DNA from: Liolophura sinensis
Lineage: Eukaryota; Mollusca; Polyplacophora; Chitonida; Chitonidae
Length of the DNA stretch: 64,000 bases
NCBI RefSeq assembly: GCF_032854445.1
Contig: NC_088305.1
Location: forward strand, 16,727,717-16,791,716
Reading direction: 5' to 3'
Each line of letters begins with the position of its first letter. The stretch's first letter is position 1. The position numbers and the translations under genes were made by a program. Below are positions 1-11,084 of this stretch, piece after piece. The notes beneath the pieces are model-generated. The model was not told where the DNA came from. It ran no database searches and was given only the letters and a program-made list of their open reading frames with translations.

Positions 1-1207
1 ATGTACTACTGACTGAAGATTGTAATACGTACCTGTACAGTCATGTCAAAGCCATACGTGCTACTGACTGAGATTGTAATACGTACATGTACAGTCATGT
101 CAAAGCCACTTGTACTACTGATTGAAGATTGTAATACATATATTTACAGCCATGTCAAAGCCGTATGTACTACTGACTGAAGATTGTAATACGTACATGT
201 ACCATCATGTCAAAGCCATATGTACCACTGACTGAAGATTGTAATACGTACATGTACATTCATGTCAAAGCCATATGTACTACTGACTGAAGAGTGTAAC
301 ACACACATTTACAGTGATGTCAAAGCCATATGTACTACTGACTGAAGACTGTAATACGTACATGTACAGTCATGTCAAAGCCATATGTGCTACTGACTAA
401 GACTGTAATACGTACGTGTACAGTCATGTCAAAGCCACATATACTACTGACTGAATATTGTAATACGTACATGTACAATCATGTCAAAGCCATATGTACT
501 ACTGACTGAAGATTGTAACACGTACATGTACAGTCATGTCAAAGCCATATGTACTACTGACTAAAGATTGTAATACATACATTTACAGTCATGTCAAAGC
601 CATATGTACTACTGACTGAAGATTGTAATACGTACATGTACAGTCATGTCAAAGCCATACGTGCTACTGACTAAGATTGTAATACGTACATGTACAGTCA
701 TGTCAAAGCCATGTGTACTACTGACTGAAGATTGTAATACGTACATGTACCATCATGTCAAAGTTATATGTACCACTGACTGAAGATTGTAATACGTACA
801 TGTACAGTCATGTCGAATCCATATGTACTACTGACTGAAGAGTGTAACACACACATTTACAGTCATGTCAAAGCCATATGTACTACTGACTGAAGACTGT
901 AATACGTACATGTACAGTCATGTCAAAGCCATATGTGATACTGACTGAAGATTGTAACACACACATTTACAGTCATGTCAAAGCCATATGTACTACTAAC
1001 TGAGGATTGTAATACGTACATGTACAGTCATGTCAAAGCCATATGTACTACTGACTGAAGAGTGTAACACACACATTTACAGTCATGTCAAAGCCATATG
1101 TACTACTGACTGAAGAGTGTAATACGTACATGTACCATCATGTCAAAGCTATATGTACTACTGACTGAAGATTGTAATACGTACATGTACAGTAATGTCA
1201 AAGATAT
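1..1207. repeat. 55-bp tandem satellite, 22 monomers
   Basis: Twenty-two head-to-tail copies of a 55-bp unit (three are 54 bp) fill the left edge of the window, so the array probably continues beyond it. Each unit begins near ATGTACTACTGACTGAAG and carries the block GTAATACGTACATGTAC, which contains the palindrome GTACATGTAC. Two monomer classes are mixed. The common one has TAATACGTACATGTAC. A second has TAACACACACATTTAC, at monomers 6, 16, 18 and 20. Monomers 12-17 (604-932) repeat the variant order of monomers 1, 2 and 4-7, which shows higher-order duplication. There is no credible reading frame. The unit length is too long and the spacing too regular for a CRISPR array. Confidence 0.97.
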
Positions 1208-1394
1208 TACTCCACTTTTAGTATGAAGATAGAAAACGAACAGATTTTGTCCTGTTTATGTCGTTAATTTACGGAGCACAATGTCAACCATGGAAAAGCT
1301 CTACAAACACATCTTCAGTTTATACTGCTATACATGTATACATTTGTCCATATAGCATCATTGGGTGAGTAATTGATTGAATCATGGGCGAATG

Positions 1395-3475
1395 AATGGT
1401 TATGGTTTTACGCCACATCTTTCAGCCATATCGTGGCGAGAACAAGTTGAAAACAGGAGACGGTGATTGGTTTTCGATATGGTAATGAGAACATCAAAAT
1501 TTAAAGAAAAGTGTTCGGACATATTTAAAACCATTTAAGAAGAACCAAAAGAGTTAAAAACAGAAAACCATCGTGTTTCTAAAACAGTTTATCTGCAAAA
1601 CTGTATATGTATATATCTTCCTATTTATATCTTAACAAAAAATTAAAATGTACACTTTATGATATTGGCCAGTGACCCTTCAGTATTTTATGACAGCATC
1701 GCCAGCGACATTATGAAATACATTGTATATAGAGTTGACTGCGTAGAATCTTTCCCCAACATGGGCAAAGTCTACACAGTCAACAAGGATATGTTTGAGG
1801 CCGTATTCAGCATTACATCAACACACTAGGGAGCACCGCTGCCACCGAGAATAAAATTGTGTGTTAAACGAGAATGTCTAATACGGCATCTCGTTAAAAC
1901 AACTTGGTCTCTGCGAGACATGTCATGTGTATAAGAATTATATTCGATGATAGGGTGAATAGTATTGCAGGTCCCATTCATACTGCCAAAGGCGACAAAT
2001 ATACTTGAGGATATCACAACGAAAGTCAATGTATGGGATTTTAATTTTGGATATAAATTTATTAAGGCAGCTTGTGCCTCCCTGTCTACGACTGTGTTTC
2101 CATGGATACCAATATGGCTCGGTATCCAACAGAATATAATATCTTTACCTCTTTTAATTGGTATTCTACGTAAGGCTAAAATATCAAGAATTTAACGGAT
2201 TTTTAAATGTATTATTCTGTATTGCAAAAAGGCAGGACAGCGAGTCATTACACATCACTGCCTCCTGGGCACGCCCAAAAGAAACATATGACAAGGTCAG
2301 GATTATAGCCCTGGATTCGGCAGAAAAGATTGACGAAAATGATGCAAGACAGCCACAGACGTAACTCTGTCCACATTCTTTGATCCATCACCACATATAA
2401 ATTTATAATCCGGAAAATTAGCCTTAATTTCAGCAAACCTTGCTGAATTATAAGGGGATTTGTATTTGTTGTATTATGTTTACGTACATCAAAATTTAGT
2501 TAAGATTGTGGACGAAGCCAGGGAGTAGACTGGCCACAATATAGTCCCGTATACGAAGACTGAACTAAGGGATCTTGTTAGAGCTTTTATTAAATTTATC
2601 TGTATATAATGGATTGAAAACACAGTCATAGGCACGGTTTGTTTGGTGAGCTTTGTAGCGTATTGAAGGCTTAGTTTGATACGCCTATGGTATAAAGAAG
2701 GCTCATAAGCCTCCACGTATAAACTCTCTACAGATGAGATTCTAAACGCACGCTGAGCCTCAAACCCTGGTGATGAATAGGGTCCAACATTTTAGCATAT
2801 GACTTCTTTGCCAAGCCGTAAATGGCGGACCCACAGTCCGGTTTAGACTTCAGCAGAGAACGACGTATTTTATTAATATAGGCCGATCAGCATCCCCAAT
2901 CAGTGCTAGACACGTCCTTAATTAAATCGTGCGCCTATCTACAATTAGCTTGAATCATTTTATTGTGAGGTGTGAAAGATAATTTGTTATCAAATATTAT
3001 ACCTACAAATTTTGTTTCTCCGACAATTTTAACTTGTTTTCCACAAAATTTAAGCTCAGGGTCAAGTTTATATTTATTGCAAAAAATATCGACGATTTTA
3101 GACGTTGAAAATCTAAAAACGTTTTCAGTCCGTGCTATTCATATTTTTAGCTCGGTAGCATATAAGGAAATCATCAACATATAAAGAATTATCCGTGTCA
3201 GATGTTAATATTTTGGCTAAGTTATTTATTTCTATGCTAAACAATGTTGGCGATAATGTACTGCCCACGGGATCACCCATTTCTTAATCGTAAGAGTCAG
3301 AAATAGTGGACCCCAGCAGTACCTTATACTGACGATCAAATAAAAATTCTGATATAAATATCGGTAATCGACCTTTAAGGCCCACATCCGAGAGATCTTT
3401 TAAAATGCCATATTTCCATGTGGTGTCGTAGGCCTTTTCAAGGTTCAAAAATATCGACACCACATGTTCATTATT
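1395..3475 (-). pseudogene. I1 ORF2 remnant: reverse transcriptase, RNase H, C-terminus
   Basis: Broken coding sequence for the LINE polyprotein that copies element RNA at a nicked target. From the N-terminal side: RT motif A region FLNLEKAYDTTW near 3,410-3,465, where the usual catalytic Asp after F-x is Asn. Motif C YVDDFLICYR near 3,150-3,190 keeps both Asp. The RT thumb has the I-family signature RRIKLSLQYATKL near 2,660. A degraded RNase H start lies near 2,400. The conserved C-terminal stretch RRDQVVLTRCRIRHSRLTHN lies near 1,850-1,920. Many frameshifts and stops separate these blocks, so it cannot be translated as one protein. Confidence 0.85.
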
Positions 3476-3484
3476 AATAAAACC

Positions 3485-4275
3485 ATTATTATGAGATTTA
3501 TTTCCGGACTTAGTTTTGGCAGTTTTGTTTTTCTATTGGTTAGCTTTGGGTTTATTAGTTTGTTGTGTATTATTTACTCGTTTCATTTGTTGCACTGAAG
3601 TGGTCTGGGTTGAGCAAGAATAAATCGTAGATTGAGCAGAATGTTCTAAAGAGATAGAACTAGATTTGTCGTCTCCAAGTGGCCGAGACAAGGAATTTTG
3701 GGATGCAACAGATGTTGTAGCTCGCTTGACCACAATGGCAAACGAACTTTGCGGTCAAGTATTAGAAGGCGAGGTCAATTTGCGGGCCTGCTGATAAAAT
3801 AATAATATGTTTTTAATTTTTAAGTTTATTACTTGTTTTGCCATGAGAAAAATCTGACAATGCTTAGGGGACGCCATTTGGTCTACACCGTTAACTGGCT
3901 GCAGTCGAAATCGCCATGACCCTGGTTAGTTTACTTGTACATTGGCCCTTACCGTGACCATTTTTTCGTCAAGTGAAACAACGTGTTGGTTTAGGGATAT
4001 ATTAATCCACATTAAGCCTATACGGGTCAATGTAGATATACGATTAAAGGTCAAACCACACCCTGTGGTTTTAATACCTCGCAGATTTAATCTTCTGAAA
4101 GTTCAATAATATCTTTATTCCTGTCATGGATTATTCCCTGACAGCTATTCAGGGAATTGTGACCGGATGTAAACACAGATTTGTCCGAAATTTGTTTCAA
4201 AGATAATAAATTAATTGATTGCTGTTGCCCGAGAAATTCAATGAGAATGTCTCCGGATCCTATTTTTACAACGTT
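3485..4275 (-). pseudogene. I1 ORF1 (gag-like) remnant
   Basis: Remnant of the nucleic-acid-binding first ORF. On the minus strand, from 4,275 downward, it reads GDILIEFLGQQQSINLLSLK, then a stretch matching IYIDPYRLNVD, then a knuckle region PKPTRCFT..KNGHGKGQCT around 3,900-3,990. It ends in a Ser/Thr/Gln-rich tail (YSCSTQTTSVQQMKRVNN) at 3,540-3,620. The same order occurs in copies I2, I3 and I7. CCHC knuckles in gag-like LINE ORF1 proteins bind RNA. Several knuckle cysteines are lost here, and stops interrupt the frame. Confidence 0.78.
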
Positions 4276-4350
4276 ACAACGCGAGGAAGTTACAACTTCC
4301 TCTTTTAAGTTCTTAGGTGTGACCCAACTGAGGATTGACCGTGGCCTTCT
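4276..4350 (-). mobile_element. SINE-3 body fragment fused to LINE I1
   Basis: The minus strand reads GGGTCACACCTAAGAACTTA, then GAGGAAGTTGTAACTTCCTC. The plus strand at 61,770-61,805 carries the same block, followed there by CGCTTAGCGTTCAGCATG. In I1 the block abuts gag sequence directly. Either a SINE fragment was inserted in the 5' part of I1 or the LINE picked it up. The GAGGAAGTT/AACTTCCTC halves form a 9-bp stem with a GT loop. Confidence 0.6.
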
Positions 4351-4504
4351 TGTCCGGTAACATTCATTGTGAATGTAAAAAAAATCCTGAACCTTTTTCT
4401 TTTCCCCAAATTCTCAACAGCTGATGTACTGTCATGTCTAAACGACAGTATGAAGAATAAAATGCATAATACATCTAAATTTTTAAACAACCATGGTTGA
4501 GACT

Positions 4505-6322
4505 GTTGATACAAGATGTATGAACTGTCGGGAGCTGGCTGGTGAGAAAAAAAGAAGAGATGTATTTCATTATTTCAAAAAGAAAAAATTCTATTAAAAG
4601 CCTTCAGGACACGTATAGCGACCCTATATGTGGAGAGACCTATTACAAATTACTAGGAACATGGTGCCTGGGTAAGCCCTTTCAATCCTTATTCGAGAGG
4701 TATCTTCATAACTTTTAATTCAGATTTCGATTATAAAGTTAAAAGTATAGATAAAGGCCCCAATTTTTAACAATATTATAATCAGCGTAGACATTCAAAA
4801 TGTTTCCACCACACTGTGCTCCCTCTACGGTCCTAAGGGCGATAAACTTTCGTTTTATAACAATATTAGTCGTAAAGCTGAGCATCAGGAAAATACATCA
4901 GTTATTATATGTGGGGGTTGGAACATGGTAATGTACGAAAATCAGAACACTCAAAACTATAAGCATATAAATAATCCAAGAGCCCGCAAACGCGTATTAA
5001 ATTTAATTATTTAATTTAATTTAACTGTTGACGTTTGTAGATCCAGTCATGAGGACGAAAAAGTGTATACTTGGAGACAGAAAACCTAAACAGCAAGCTG
5101 GACTAGACTTTTTTTATTAAGCAAAAATATCAATAACATCTGTACTGATGCACAAAATTATTCTGGGATATAGGAGTAATCATTCGGCAATTACATTAAA
5201 ATCTAGGTTTGTAAACTGCGGAAGGGGGAAAGTTACTGGAAATTGAACTGCTCTTTCCTAAAAGATACCGAATATATTAAACATGTGAATGTAAATAACA
5301 CAATAGGCGAGTATTGTCCCTTGCCATACTGCAGAGAAAGCCTAAAGACTACATCTAAAGCAGAATAGCATCTCACTATTGACCATAAATTGTTTTTGGA
5401 GGTCTTGTTAATGAAGATAAGAGGAAAAACAATTAAATATGCGTCAACCAAGAAGAAAATAGACAGATTAAGGGAACTGAATTAGAAATTATGATAAAAA
5501 ATCAGACTTTGACGTTCAAAAGAATATAACATGAGCGTAGGCAAAATAAACACTGTAAGTAAATCAAAAGCGGTATATTAAAGACTACGAGAAAAAGATC
5601 CGGAAACAAAAGCAAACTGGATTGAAAATGGAGAAAAACCTTCTAAGCTTTTTCTGTCATTAGAAAAAAGAAATTTCACAAATAAACTTTTTTCGGAATC
5701 AACACTAGACAATGGGAAGGAAAAATTTAAAACATCAAATATTGTAGGAGAGCAGAAAATGTATTAAAGCAATCTGTATACCTCTACATCAACTTCTTTA
5801 CGCAAAGTTAACATTAAAAAGGCGTTAAAAGATATGAAACTAAACAGACTTATCAAACTTAAACTGTCAGAAGGCGAAATCACATACAGGCAATTAGGCA
5901 CTGGCTTGAAGTCAATGAAAAACAAGAAAAACCCAGGGTCGGATCGTTTTCCGGTAGAATTTTATAGAATGTTCTGGAAAGATTTAGGATATTTTGTTTT
6001 AAGATCAGCTAATGAGAATTTCAGGAAAAGGCGAATTATCTGTTACACAGAAACAAGGAGATAGTTACATGTTTGCCACAACCAAATAAACGGAGAGAAA
6101 CTATCAAATATTGGAGACCTATAACCTTACTAAATGAAAGTTACAAACTTATCAGTGCATGTATTGCAAATAGACTGAAAATGGTAAAAGATAAGATTAC
6201 ACAAGAGGACCAGAGGGGGGTTTATACCTGGCAGATGCATCTCCGAAATATAGCCTACGTCTGATATATGATATTATGATGGAAGGCAATGAAAAGGAAA
6301 TACCAGCGTTACTACTTTCCGT
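4505..6322 (+). mobile_element. Tx1/L1-like LINE fragment: endonuclease and RT N-terminus
   Basis: A decayed plus-strand ORF2 from a different LINE clade, recognisable by its L1/Tx1-style wording. The start region reads EKKRRDVFHYF near 4,535-4,570. The endonuclease core near 4,900 is IICGGWNMV, where the family has GDWN, so the Asp is lost. YRSNHSAITL near 5,170-5,200 stands for the usual RSDHSAI. The linker NWIENGEKPSKLF is near 5,615-5,650. RT block 1 is MKNKKNPGSDRFPVEFY at 5,915-5,970, and the next block is KYWRPITLLNESYKLISACI at 6,105-6,165. The sequence stops at about 6,322 just before the expected motif A Asp, so the catalytic half of RT is absent. Frameshifts are numerous. Confidence 0.85.
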
Positions 6323-6554
6323 ATGTAAGCGAGTGTAATTTTTGTCATTTTGTCATTGCCAATATCGTATCATTCATTTCATATTTGTAACATCTAACCG
6401 TAGGCAACATAGCTCAGCGGAATTCCATGGCTGTGTGACATCCCTACGTTAATTCGGGGATTTCCTCGACAGAGGGCGCAACTTGTAATGATTCTGACCG
6501 CGTCGTATTGCAGGCATCCACGAGGACACCAAATAGTGTTTTCTGTTCACAACG
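6323..6554. other. unassigned spacer
   Basis: I see no coding or repeat signal beyond a short phrase CATAGCTCAGCGGAATTCC near 6,408 that faintly resembles a tRNA A-box region. It is too weak to call a SINE head. Confidence 0.3.
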
Positions 6555-6690
6555 TATTATTATTTATTAATTTATTCATCTGATTGCTGTTTACGCCTTA
6601 CTCAAGAATATTTCACTCACACGACGGCGACCAATATTATAGTGGGAGGAAACCGGGTAGAGCCCGGAGGAAACCTAGTTGTCTATGTAC
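6555..6690 (-). mobile_element. SINE-1, 3' half only
   Basis: On the plus strand it begins with a degenerate TTTA-rich tail, then GATTGCTGTTTACGCCTTAC, CAAGAATATTTCAC, ACGACGGCGACCAATATTAT and GGGAGGAAACCGGGTAGAGC, the diagnostic 3' half of SINE-1 read in reverse. The tRNA-like head is missing, as expected for a 5'-truncated insertion. Confidence 0.85.
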
Positions 6691-8159
6691 GGATCTGGAT
6701 GTCAACCACATCAGACATTAGTGACACCATGAGTTTGTGTGATGGTGTACTACGTAGTTGAGGACACACCCTTGGTCATGGTCTTACATTGGGGAATTCC
6801 TTTGTATGGATAGACACTCTTATAGTCATATAAGATATGTTGTGTGTGGTACAGAGATACTAGTAGGAGATATCCAAATATTATAAAGTAGAATAATATA
6901 TTACAAAATGTCACGGAAAGAGACACAGTTTAAGGACAAATAGAAATATTTTTGTTACTGTTTTACAATACACTTTGATTAAATCAGATATGAATGCCTG
7001 AGATGAATAAGTTGCAGTGGTTAAAAAATAGAAGCACGTGTTATATGTATTATTCAAATGTAACAAATATTGTATTCCGTTTTGTAAGAAGAAAAAAAGT
7101 TTGTTCTTCCATTGTTTTTATTTTCCGTGCAGTCCTGTAGAACATGAAAACAAGGAGCCGTATTGTCAATTGCAGGACGGATCGATAGAAACTGTGTCGC
7201 CTTACCGTTTTGTTTAATGATCAGGGTAAGTTATACCCGACGCCTGTTTGACTAAGCTCTAGAGACACTGATGAATGGTCATGCTTGGCTCAACAGTTTA
7301 TATCCGTGTAGACATCGTGATGTGTGCACTCGTGCATTTTACTGATTTCAGCATTCGAACCCAAGGTAAAGATTCCGCACGTCTTGACCAGTGATTCTCG
7401 CATTATGCTGCCGTTGACATATGGAGAACTGCATGGGTTTGGGGATAAAATATGTGTTACCGTTCCTACACAAATTGAATCAATGTTAATCGGCTTAGAA
7501 CGGATCTCAGTGGGTCACATTCTTGGGCCATTCTTCTGCACTGAGCATTCATTTAGTTGAATATTGCGGACAGCTCCTGGTAGCATAAAGACGAGATATA
7601 CATTGGTGTAAGCTGCGCTGTACACCTCTGATCGATTCCACACCACCTCACCAAAACCTCGTTTATAAGCTGTCTAGTGCAGGTCCAGCTTGATGCATGT
7701 CACCGCTTTAAAACAAGGGTTGTGGAAAGATGGTATTTCTTGAAAGGAATACAGATCCAGATTACGTACGACACTGACATGGATAAGAATTGATGTCGTC
7801 TGTTATATTTTTCTGAGGATTTTTTTTAGCCAACACATGAGTGTAAAGTATGCTCACGTGGAGTATCACGTGCACGGCCAGGTCTGTAGGCGAGATGTGA
7901 ACTAAGGCGCGTTGTATGGCAAAGGTTCGCGGCTCCCTGCATTTCACGGTGTCAGAGCCTAGTGTCAGAGCCTGGTGTTTTCAAACAAGCCAGGGACATT
8001 CCGGGAGTGAAATCAGCGATCGAGGTCGTCTTTTCTGTTTCGTAAATCTGTTTGGGTGGGGGTTGGGGGGAGTGGATATTATAATGCTCGTCCTTTTGCA
8101 TTTTCTTTTTTATGGTCGAGTTTTCAGTAAATGAAAAAAGTTGTTTTTAATGAGATCTG
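6691..8159. other. unassigned sequence
   Basis: No transposon motif, tRNA-like head or convincing exon was recognised. Short open frames (for example 7,324-7,560) show no family resemblance. A G-rich run GGGTGGGGGTTGGGGGG lies at 8,054-8,070. Confidence 0.3.
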
Positions 8160-8512
8160 GTCCATATTTTCTCAATCCGTGTAATTTTTGACCAAATACA
8201 TAAGTTTACAGTATTCTGCCATGTGTTATTACAGTCGTAGGCCACACTTGGACATGGAGTGATTTCGACATTAGCTGTAAAAGTAAAGCGATTTTCTCTT
8301 GTTCTCTGTGCTGTACACATAGCGAAGCCTCAGATGCCTGTAGCGAGTGTAGTACTGTAGTGAGAGTACCGAGGTCAACGGTGGCTCGGGCGTAGTGGAA
8401 TAGATTTTCTGATGTTTGATGATCAAATTCTGCCGTTTTTCGACGTTTTAAATAATCGGAATTCATTGAGGGGACATCATACCATCTATCTGCAGTTTGG
8501 AAGGCGCAACAC
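8160..8512 (-). other. Duplicated module, copy beta-0, with open frame 8,206-8,466
   Basis: This block is clearly homologous to 37,650-38,030 (opposite strand) and in part to 45,427-45,570. The minus strand holds an uninterrupted 86-codon frame starting MNSDYLKRRKTAEFD and ending VITHGRIL. In the 37.7-kb copy the same bases contain an inserted AAAAGAAA-like segment and stops. A second minus-strand frame (8,160-8,285) reads RFTFTANVEITPCPSVAYDC. The 37.9-kb copy has RYTFTANFEIIPCSSVACDC in the matching frame, so that frame is the better candidate for a formerly coding, Cys-containing extracellular-type segment. I do not recognise the family. It may be an exon of a duplicated gene or part of an unidentified repeat. 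Confidence 0.45.
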
Positions 8513-9264
8513 TGGGGATCTGTTGTAAGGTTATGTTGGGAAAGTGGAAACGCTTGCTACAGGTATGGTTAAGGTTATGTTTGGATGGTAAGTACGGTTA
8601 TCACCTGAGCTGAGGTGTTTCATCGCTGTTATACACCTGGTAAGCGAATAGTGCTTACCGGGCGTATAAACCGTCATCTAACACCTCAAACACATGGCGA
8701 ACCTAACAACACAATGACGCTGTTGTCCGAGCGTCAGTGCTTTATTCTGAGTATTGCCCAGTTTCGAGGGACAGTTCTTAGGACATGCGTTGGCATCAGA
8801 AATAATCTCGATTTCTGGGTATGTTTTCGTCTGATATGTACAGTAGTGATGCGTGTAAGGCGACACCAGATTCCAAACCTTTATGCAATCTAAATAAATT
8901 GGCACTATTCATGTCGACTAGAAGTTTTGCAGAACTTTTGAAAGATCGAACCCGATGACAAATGAAATTATGATTAAGATATCTAGATTTTCCTTTATCA
9001 TTGTGCCTATTTTATACAGGACAACAACGAACCCATTTAAATGACCCTCAAATCACATAGGATATGAAAAAACATAGAACCAAGACTACAAACAGTCTTT
9101 CGTGTGTGGGAGACACCAATCCTTTCTCCTTGCCAGTACATATTAGAAAGCGCGGAAATTAAGTCTGAAAGGTATGGTGTGAACTTATTTAAAACCAGCA
9201 GTGTTAAGAGGTGTATAACCCTGTTAAAATAAAACACTCTCGGGTGACAATAGCGTCAGTGATT
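8513..9264. other. unassigned sequence
   Basis: Short open frames at 8,615-8,893 and on the opposite strand overlap one another and carry no recognisable motif. No repeat was identified. Confidence 0.3.
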
Positions 9265-9345
9265 AGGTTTGTTGTTGCGACGCTATGGCTGGAAAATTGC
9301 CAATGTGGCGTTAAACTATATATAATCATTCATTTCTTTAAGGCT
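9265..9345 (+). mobile_element. solo 3' tail of the I-type LINE
   Basis: It reads CGCTATGGCTGGAAAATTGC, CAATGTGGCGTTAAACTATA and then CATTCATTTC, matching the 3' tails of copies I4, I5 and I7. No ORF2 sequence precedes it, so it is a severely 5'-truncated copy. Confidence 0.7.
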
Positions 9346-9454
9346 TGTTACACTGAACGCTCATGCTTATGGTTTGCTTGTGTTATTTATAAGAGCCAAG
9401 CGTAGGTATGCTTAGCCATATACAAGAAATATCTTAACATTTACGCAATGGAAT

Positions 9455-9527
9455 AACTTGGATATATACATTCACATGCAGATGCATATACACATATGTA
9501 CATATACGTATACGTATATACGTACTA
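9455..9527. repeat. alternating purine-pyrimidine low-complexity tract
   Basis: A run rich in ATACAC, CATATGTACATATACGTA and TACGTATATACGTAC. It alternates purine and pyrimidine almost throughout and contains overlapping small palindromes. It flanks the Tc1-like remnant on its left side. Confidence 0.7.
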
Positions 9528-9616
9528 TTGAACAACTTCCTTAAATACCACTGGCCTGGATACTTTTAATATTTGTTCGGCAAAAGCACATTTTGCGAGA
9601 GCTAGTAAATGGTGAC

Positions 9617-10079
9617 CAGATAAATATACTGAACAAAAATATTGAAGCAACACCCAATATTTTTATAAAATTAACTGCGTTATCTAATTCCTTTAAATTC
9701 CGTTTTTCAACAGGGCATAATGTGGACTCATAGCAATACATTTCCATAACCGATGGAAACTGGCAACGCTAAGGCAGGTTACGAAACAGAAGTGGAAGTC
9801 AGTTTGGGAAATTCCACACTTCAGTACCGAGTGTGTTCACCATTTGCATGCTGCACTGCTACACATCGTCGACGCATGGACCTGACGAGACGGTCCATTG
9901 CGACTTGCGGGATATTTCCCACTCCTGTGTGAAGGCCAAATGACCTTCAACGATGTTACCCCAAAGCGATAGTCACCGACCAACACGCAGGTCGAGGACA
10001 TCCCACAGTTGTTCAGATCAGGTGAATACGAGCACTTGAGCGTTTTCGGCATGTAGAAATGCTCTGCATACAGCACCAA
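9617..10079 (-). mobile_element. Tc1/mariner-like transposase C-terminal remnant
   Basis: Minus-strand reading gives YSPDLN near 10,020-10,045 and, one frame over, EQLWDVLDLRVGR just downstream. Together they correspond to the SPDLNPIEHLWD-type block that carries the last catalytic acidic residue of Tc1 transposases. The CTGAACAAAAATATTGAAGC sequence at 9,628-9,647 resembles a terminal inverted repeat of this group. I could not find the partner end or the first two catalytic Asp, so only a fragment remains. Wild-type members cut and paste DNA at TA dinucleotides. Confidence 0.6.
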
Positions 10080-10501
10080 CTTACGGACGGGAATTGTTGT
10101 GCTGAAATGTTAACCGAGCCGCACCGACTATGGCGTCGAGCAATGGGTAAGGTATATACCCAGGAGTTGTCTACGGGCTCACAAGTTCGCTTCTTTGAGG
10201 CGAATGAGAACCCTGTGATTGGAAATCCGATTATTATGGAGCCCGATTGTTTCATCAGTTGTGGAAGTGACTGGCCTGAAACGGCGGCTGGGGGGTGGGA
10301 GGGGGGAGGCGAAGAAGGTGGTCTTGGTCGGAGGTCGGTCGTGTATCTGACTGGTGTTTTTAAAGACAAAACGTAGCCCGTTGGATTCTAAGATGGATTT
10401 GATATATTTTAGCCACTCGAATGAATATAGTTTAGCAAATTTGAAGAGAGTTACTTGCTCTTTGCTACTATGTAATTTCTCTCGGTTAAGGGACGAATTA
10501 G
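10080..10501. other. unassigned spacer with overlapping open frames
   Basis: Both strands are open for about 105-118 codons (10,059-10,376 plus, 10,013-10,369 minus). A G-rich, purine-heavy tract at 10,285-10,340 explains much of that. No domain is recognisable in either frame. Confidence 0.25.
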
Positions 10502-10620
10502 AGAGAAATTATGTTTTCTTGATATACGGAGTGGTCCGAAGAGGGCTTGCGTAGAAGGCCTTTGTAAAAGTCTGATAAGGCGCCAATGGTCATTCAGTAT
10601 GACAGTTTTCGCCATTTTTT
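10502..10620 (+). repeat. left direct repeat of the DIRS-like element
   Basis: AGAGAAATTATGTTTTCTTG, ATATACGGAGTGGTCCG, GTCTGATAAGGCGCC and GACAGTTTTCGCCATTTTTT appear in the same order as in the right repeat at 13,285. The two differ by substitutions and a short insertion, so they have aged considerably since they were identical. Confidence 0.8.
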
Positions 10621-10656
10621 GACTTACAATTAATTTACCGCTTAATTTCGGCGGTG

Positions 10657-11060
10657 ATGGAGGCTGGTCCTGATGACAATGTGAAATCTACACTGAATGT
10701 TATTCTTCAGCAGACCAAGAACCAAAAGGTTGAATTTGAAGCCGTTGTCGACAACCGGGTGCATGAACTGAGGCAGGACATTCAACAGTAAGTGTCAGGC
10801 TTTTCGGCTGAAGTAAAGGGACTGAAGAAAGTCCGGGGTTATGACTGAAAGAAGCAAGGCAACAAAATCCAGTTCAGTAATGAAGTGATCGGGTTTTTTG
10901 GCACAGGGGAGTCGGGTGCTCGACTCAGGCAACCTTGAACAGGCCAGGTCCCTGCTCGGTGGCGCGATTGACAGCCTGAAGCAGTGAAATAAGCTGATCA
11001 AAATCGCAGATTCGCTTGAAGGAGGCAGGCTGGAGGCAGGAGACAAAGCTGTGGAAAGAA
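10657..11060 (+). pseudogene. DIRS-like element N-terminal (gag-like) ORF remnant
   Basis: The frame opens at an ATG at 10,657 (MEAGPDDNVKSTLNVILQQT) and stops at 10,789 after 44 codons. The following bases continue the same type of protein in broken frames: AEVKGLKKVRGYD, then GNKIQFSNEVI, then a stretch matching LLGGAIDSLKQ near 10,955-10,985. I recall the NKIQF...NSEV...LIKIAD wording from ORFs that precede DIRS-type RTs in marine invertebrates. That link is from memory. The chain is interrupted by at least two stops and frameshifts. Confidence 0.6.
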
Positions 11061-11084
11061 GCGGCTAATCTCCGCTGTGTGAAT

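Larger units (their letters stand above)
1385..4275 (-). mobile_element. I-type LINE copy I1, internally deleted
   Basis: A minus-strand non-LTR retrotransposon of the family found nine times here. Its 3' end is at about 1,385, where the tail reads ATATGGCTGAAAGATGTGG followed by CGTAAAACC and CATTCATTCG. Reading upstream there are the RNase H and C-terminal end of ORF2, the reverse transcriptase core, and then the gag-like ORF1 without the endonuclease or RT fingers between them. ORF1 at about 3,490 runs straight into RT sequence at about 3,475, so some 1.5 kb has been lost internally by comparison with copies I3 and I7. The RNase H plus CCHC gag points to the I superfamily (I or Nimb clade). 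The clade is my inference. Confidence 0.85.

Noticed and set aside
1-1207. CRISPR-like array of short repeats
   Set aside because: The 55-bp units are contiguous with no unique spacers and the genome is animal. This is satellite DNA.
8054-8070. G-quadruplex regulatory element
   Set aside because: Only one loosely G-rich run on one strand, with no adjacent gene to regulate.
9455-9527. Replication origin or Z-DNA regulatory site
   Set aside because: Alternating TA/CG tracts are common in AT-rich animal DNA, and nothing nearby supports a function.
10059-10376. 105-codon plus-strand gene
   Set aside because: Its C-terminal third is a Gly/Glu-rich product of a purine-rich tract, the opposite strand is also open, and it overlaps a Tc1-like remnant.
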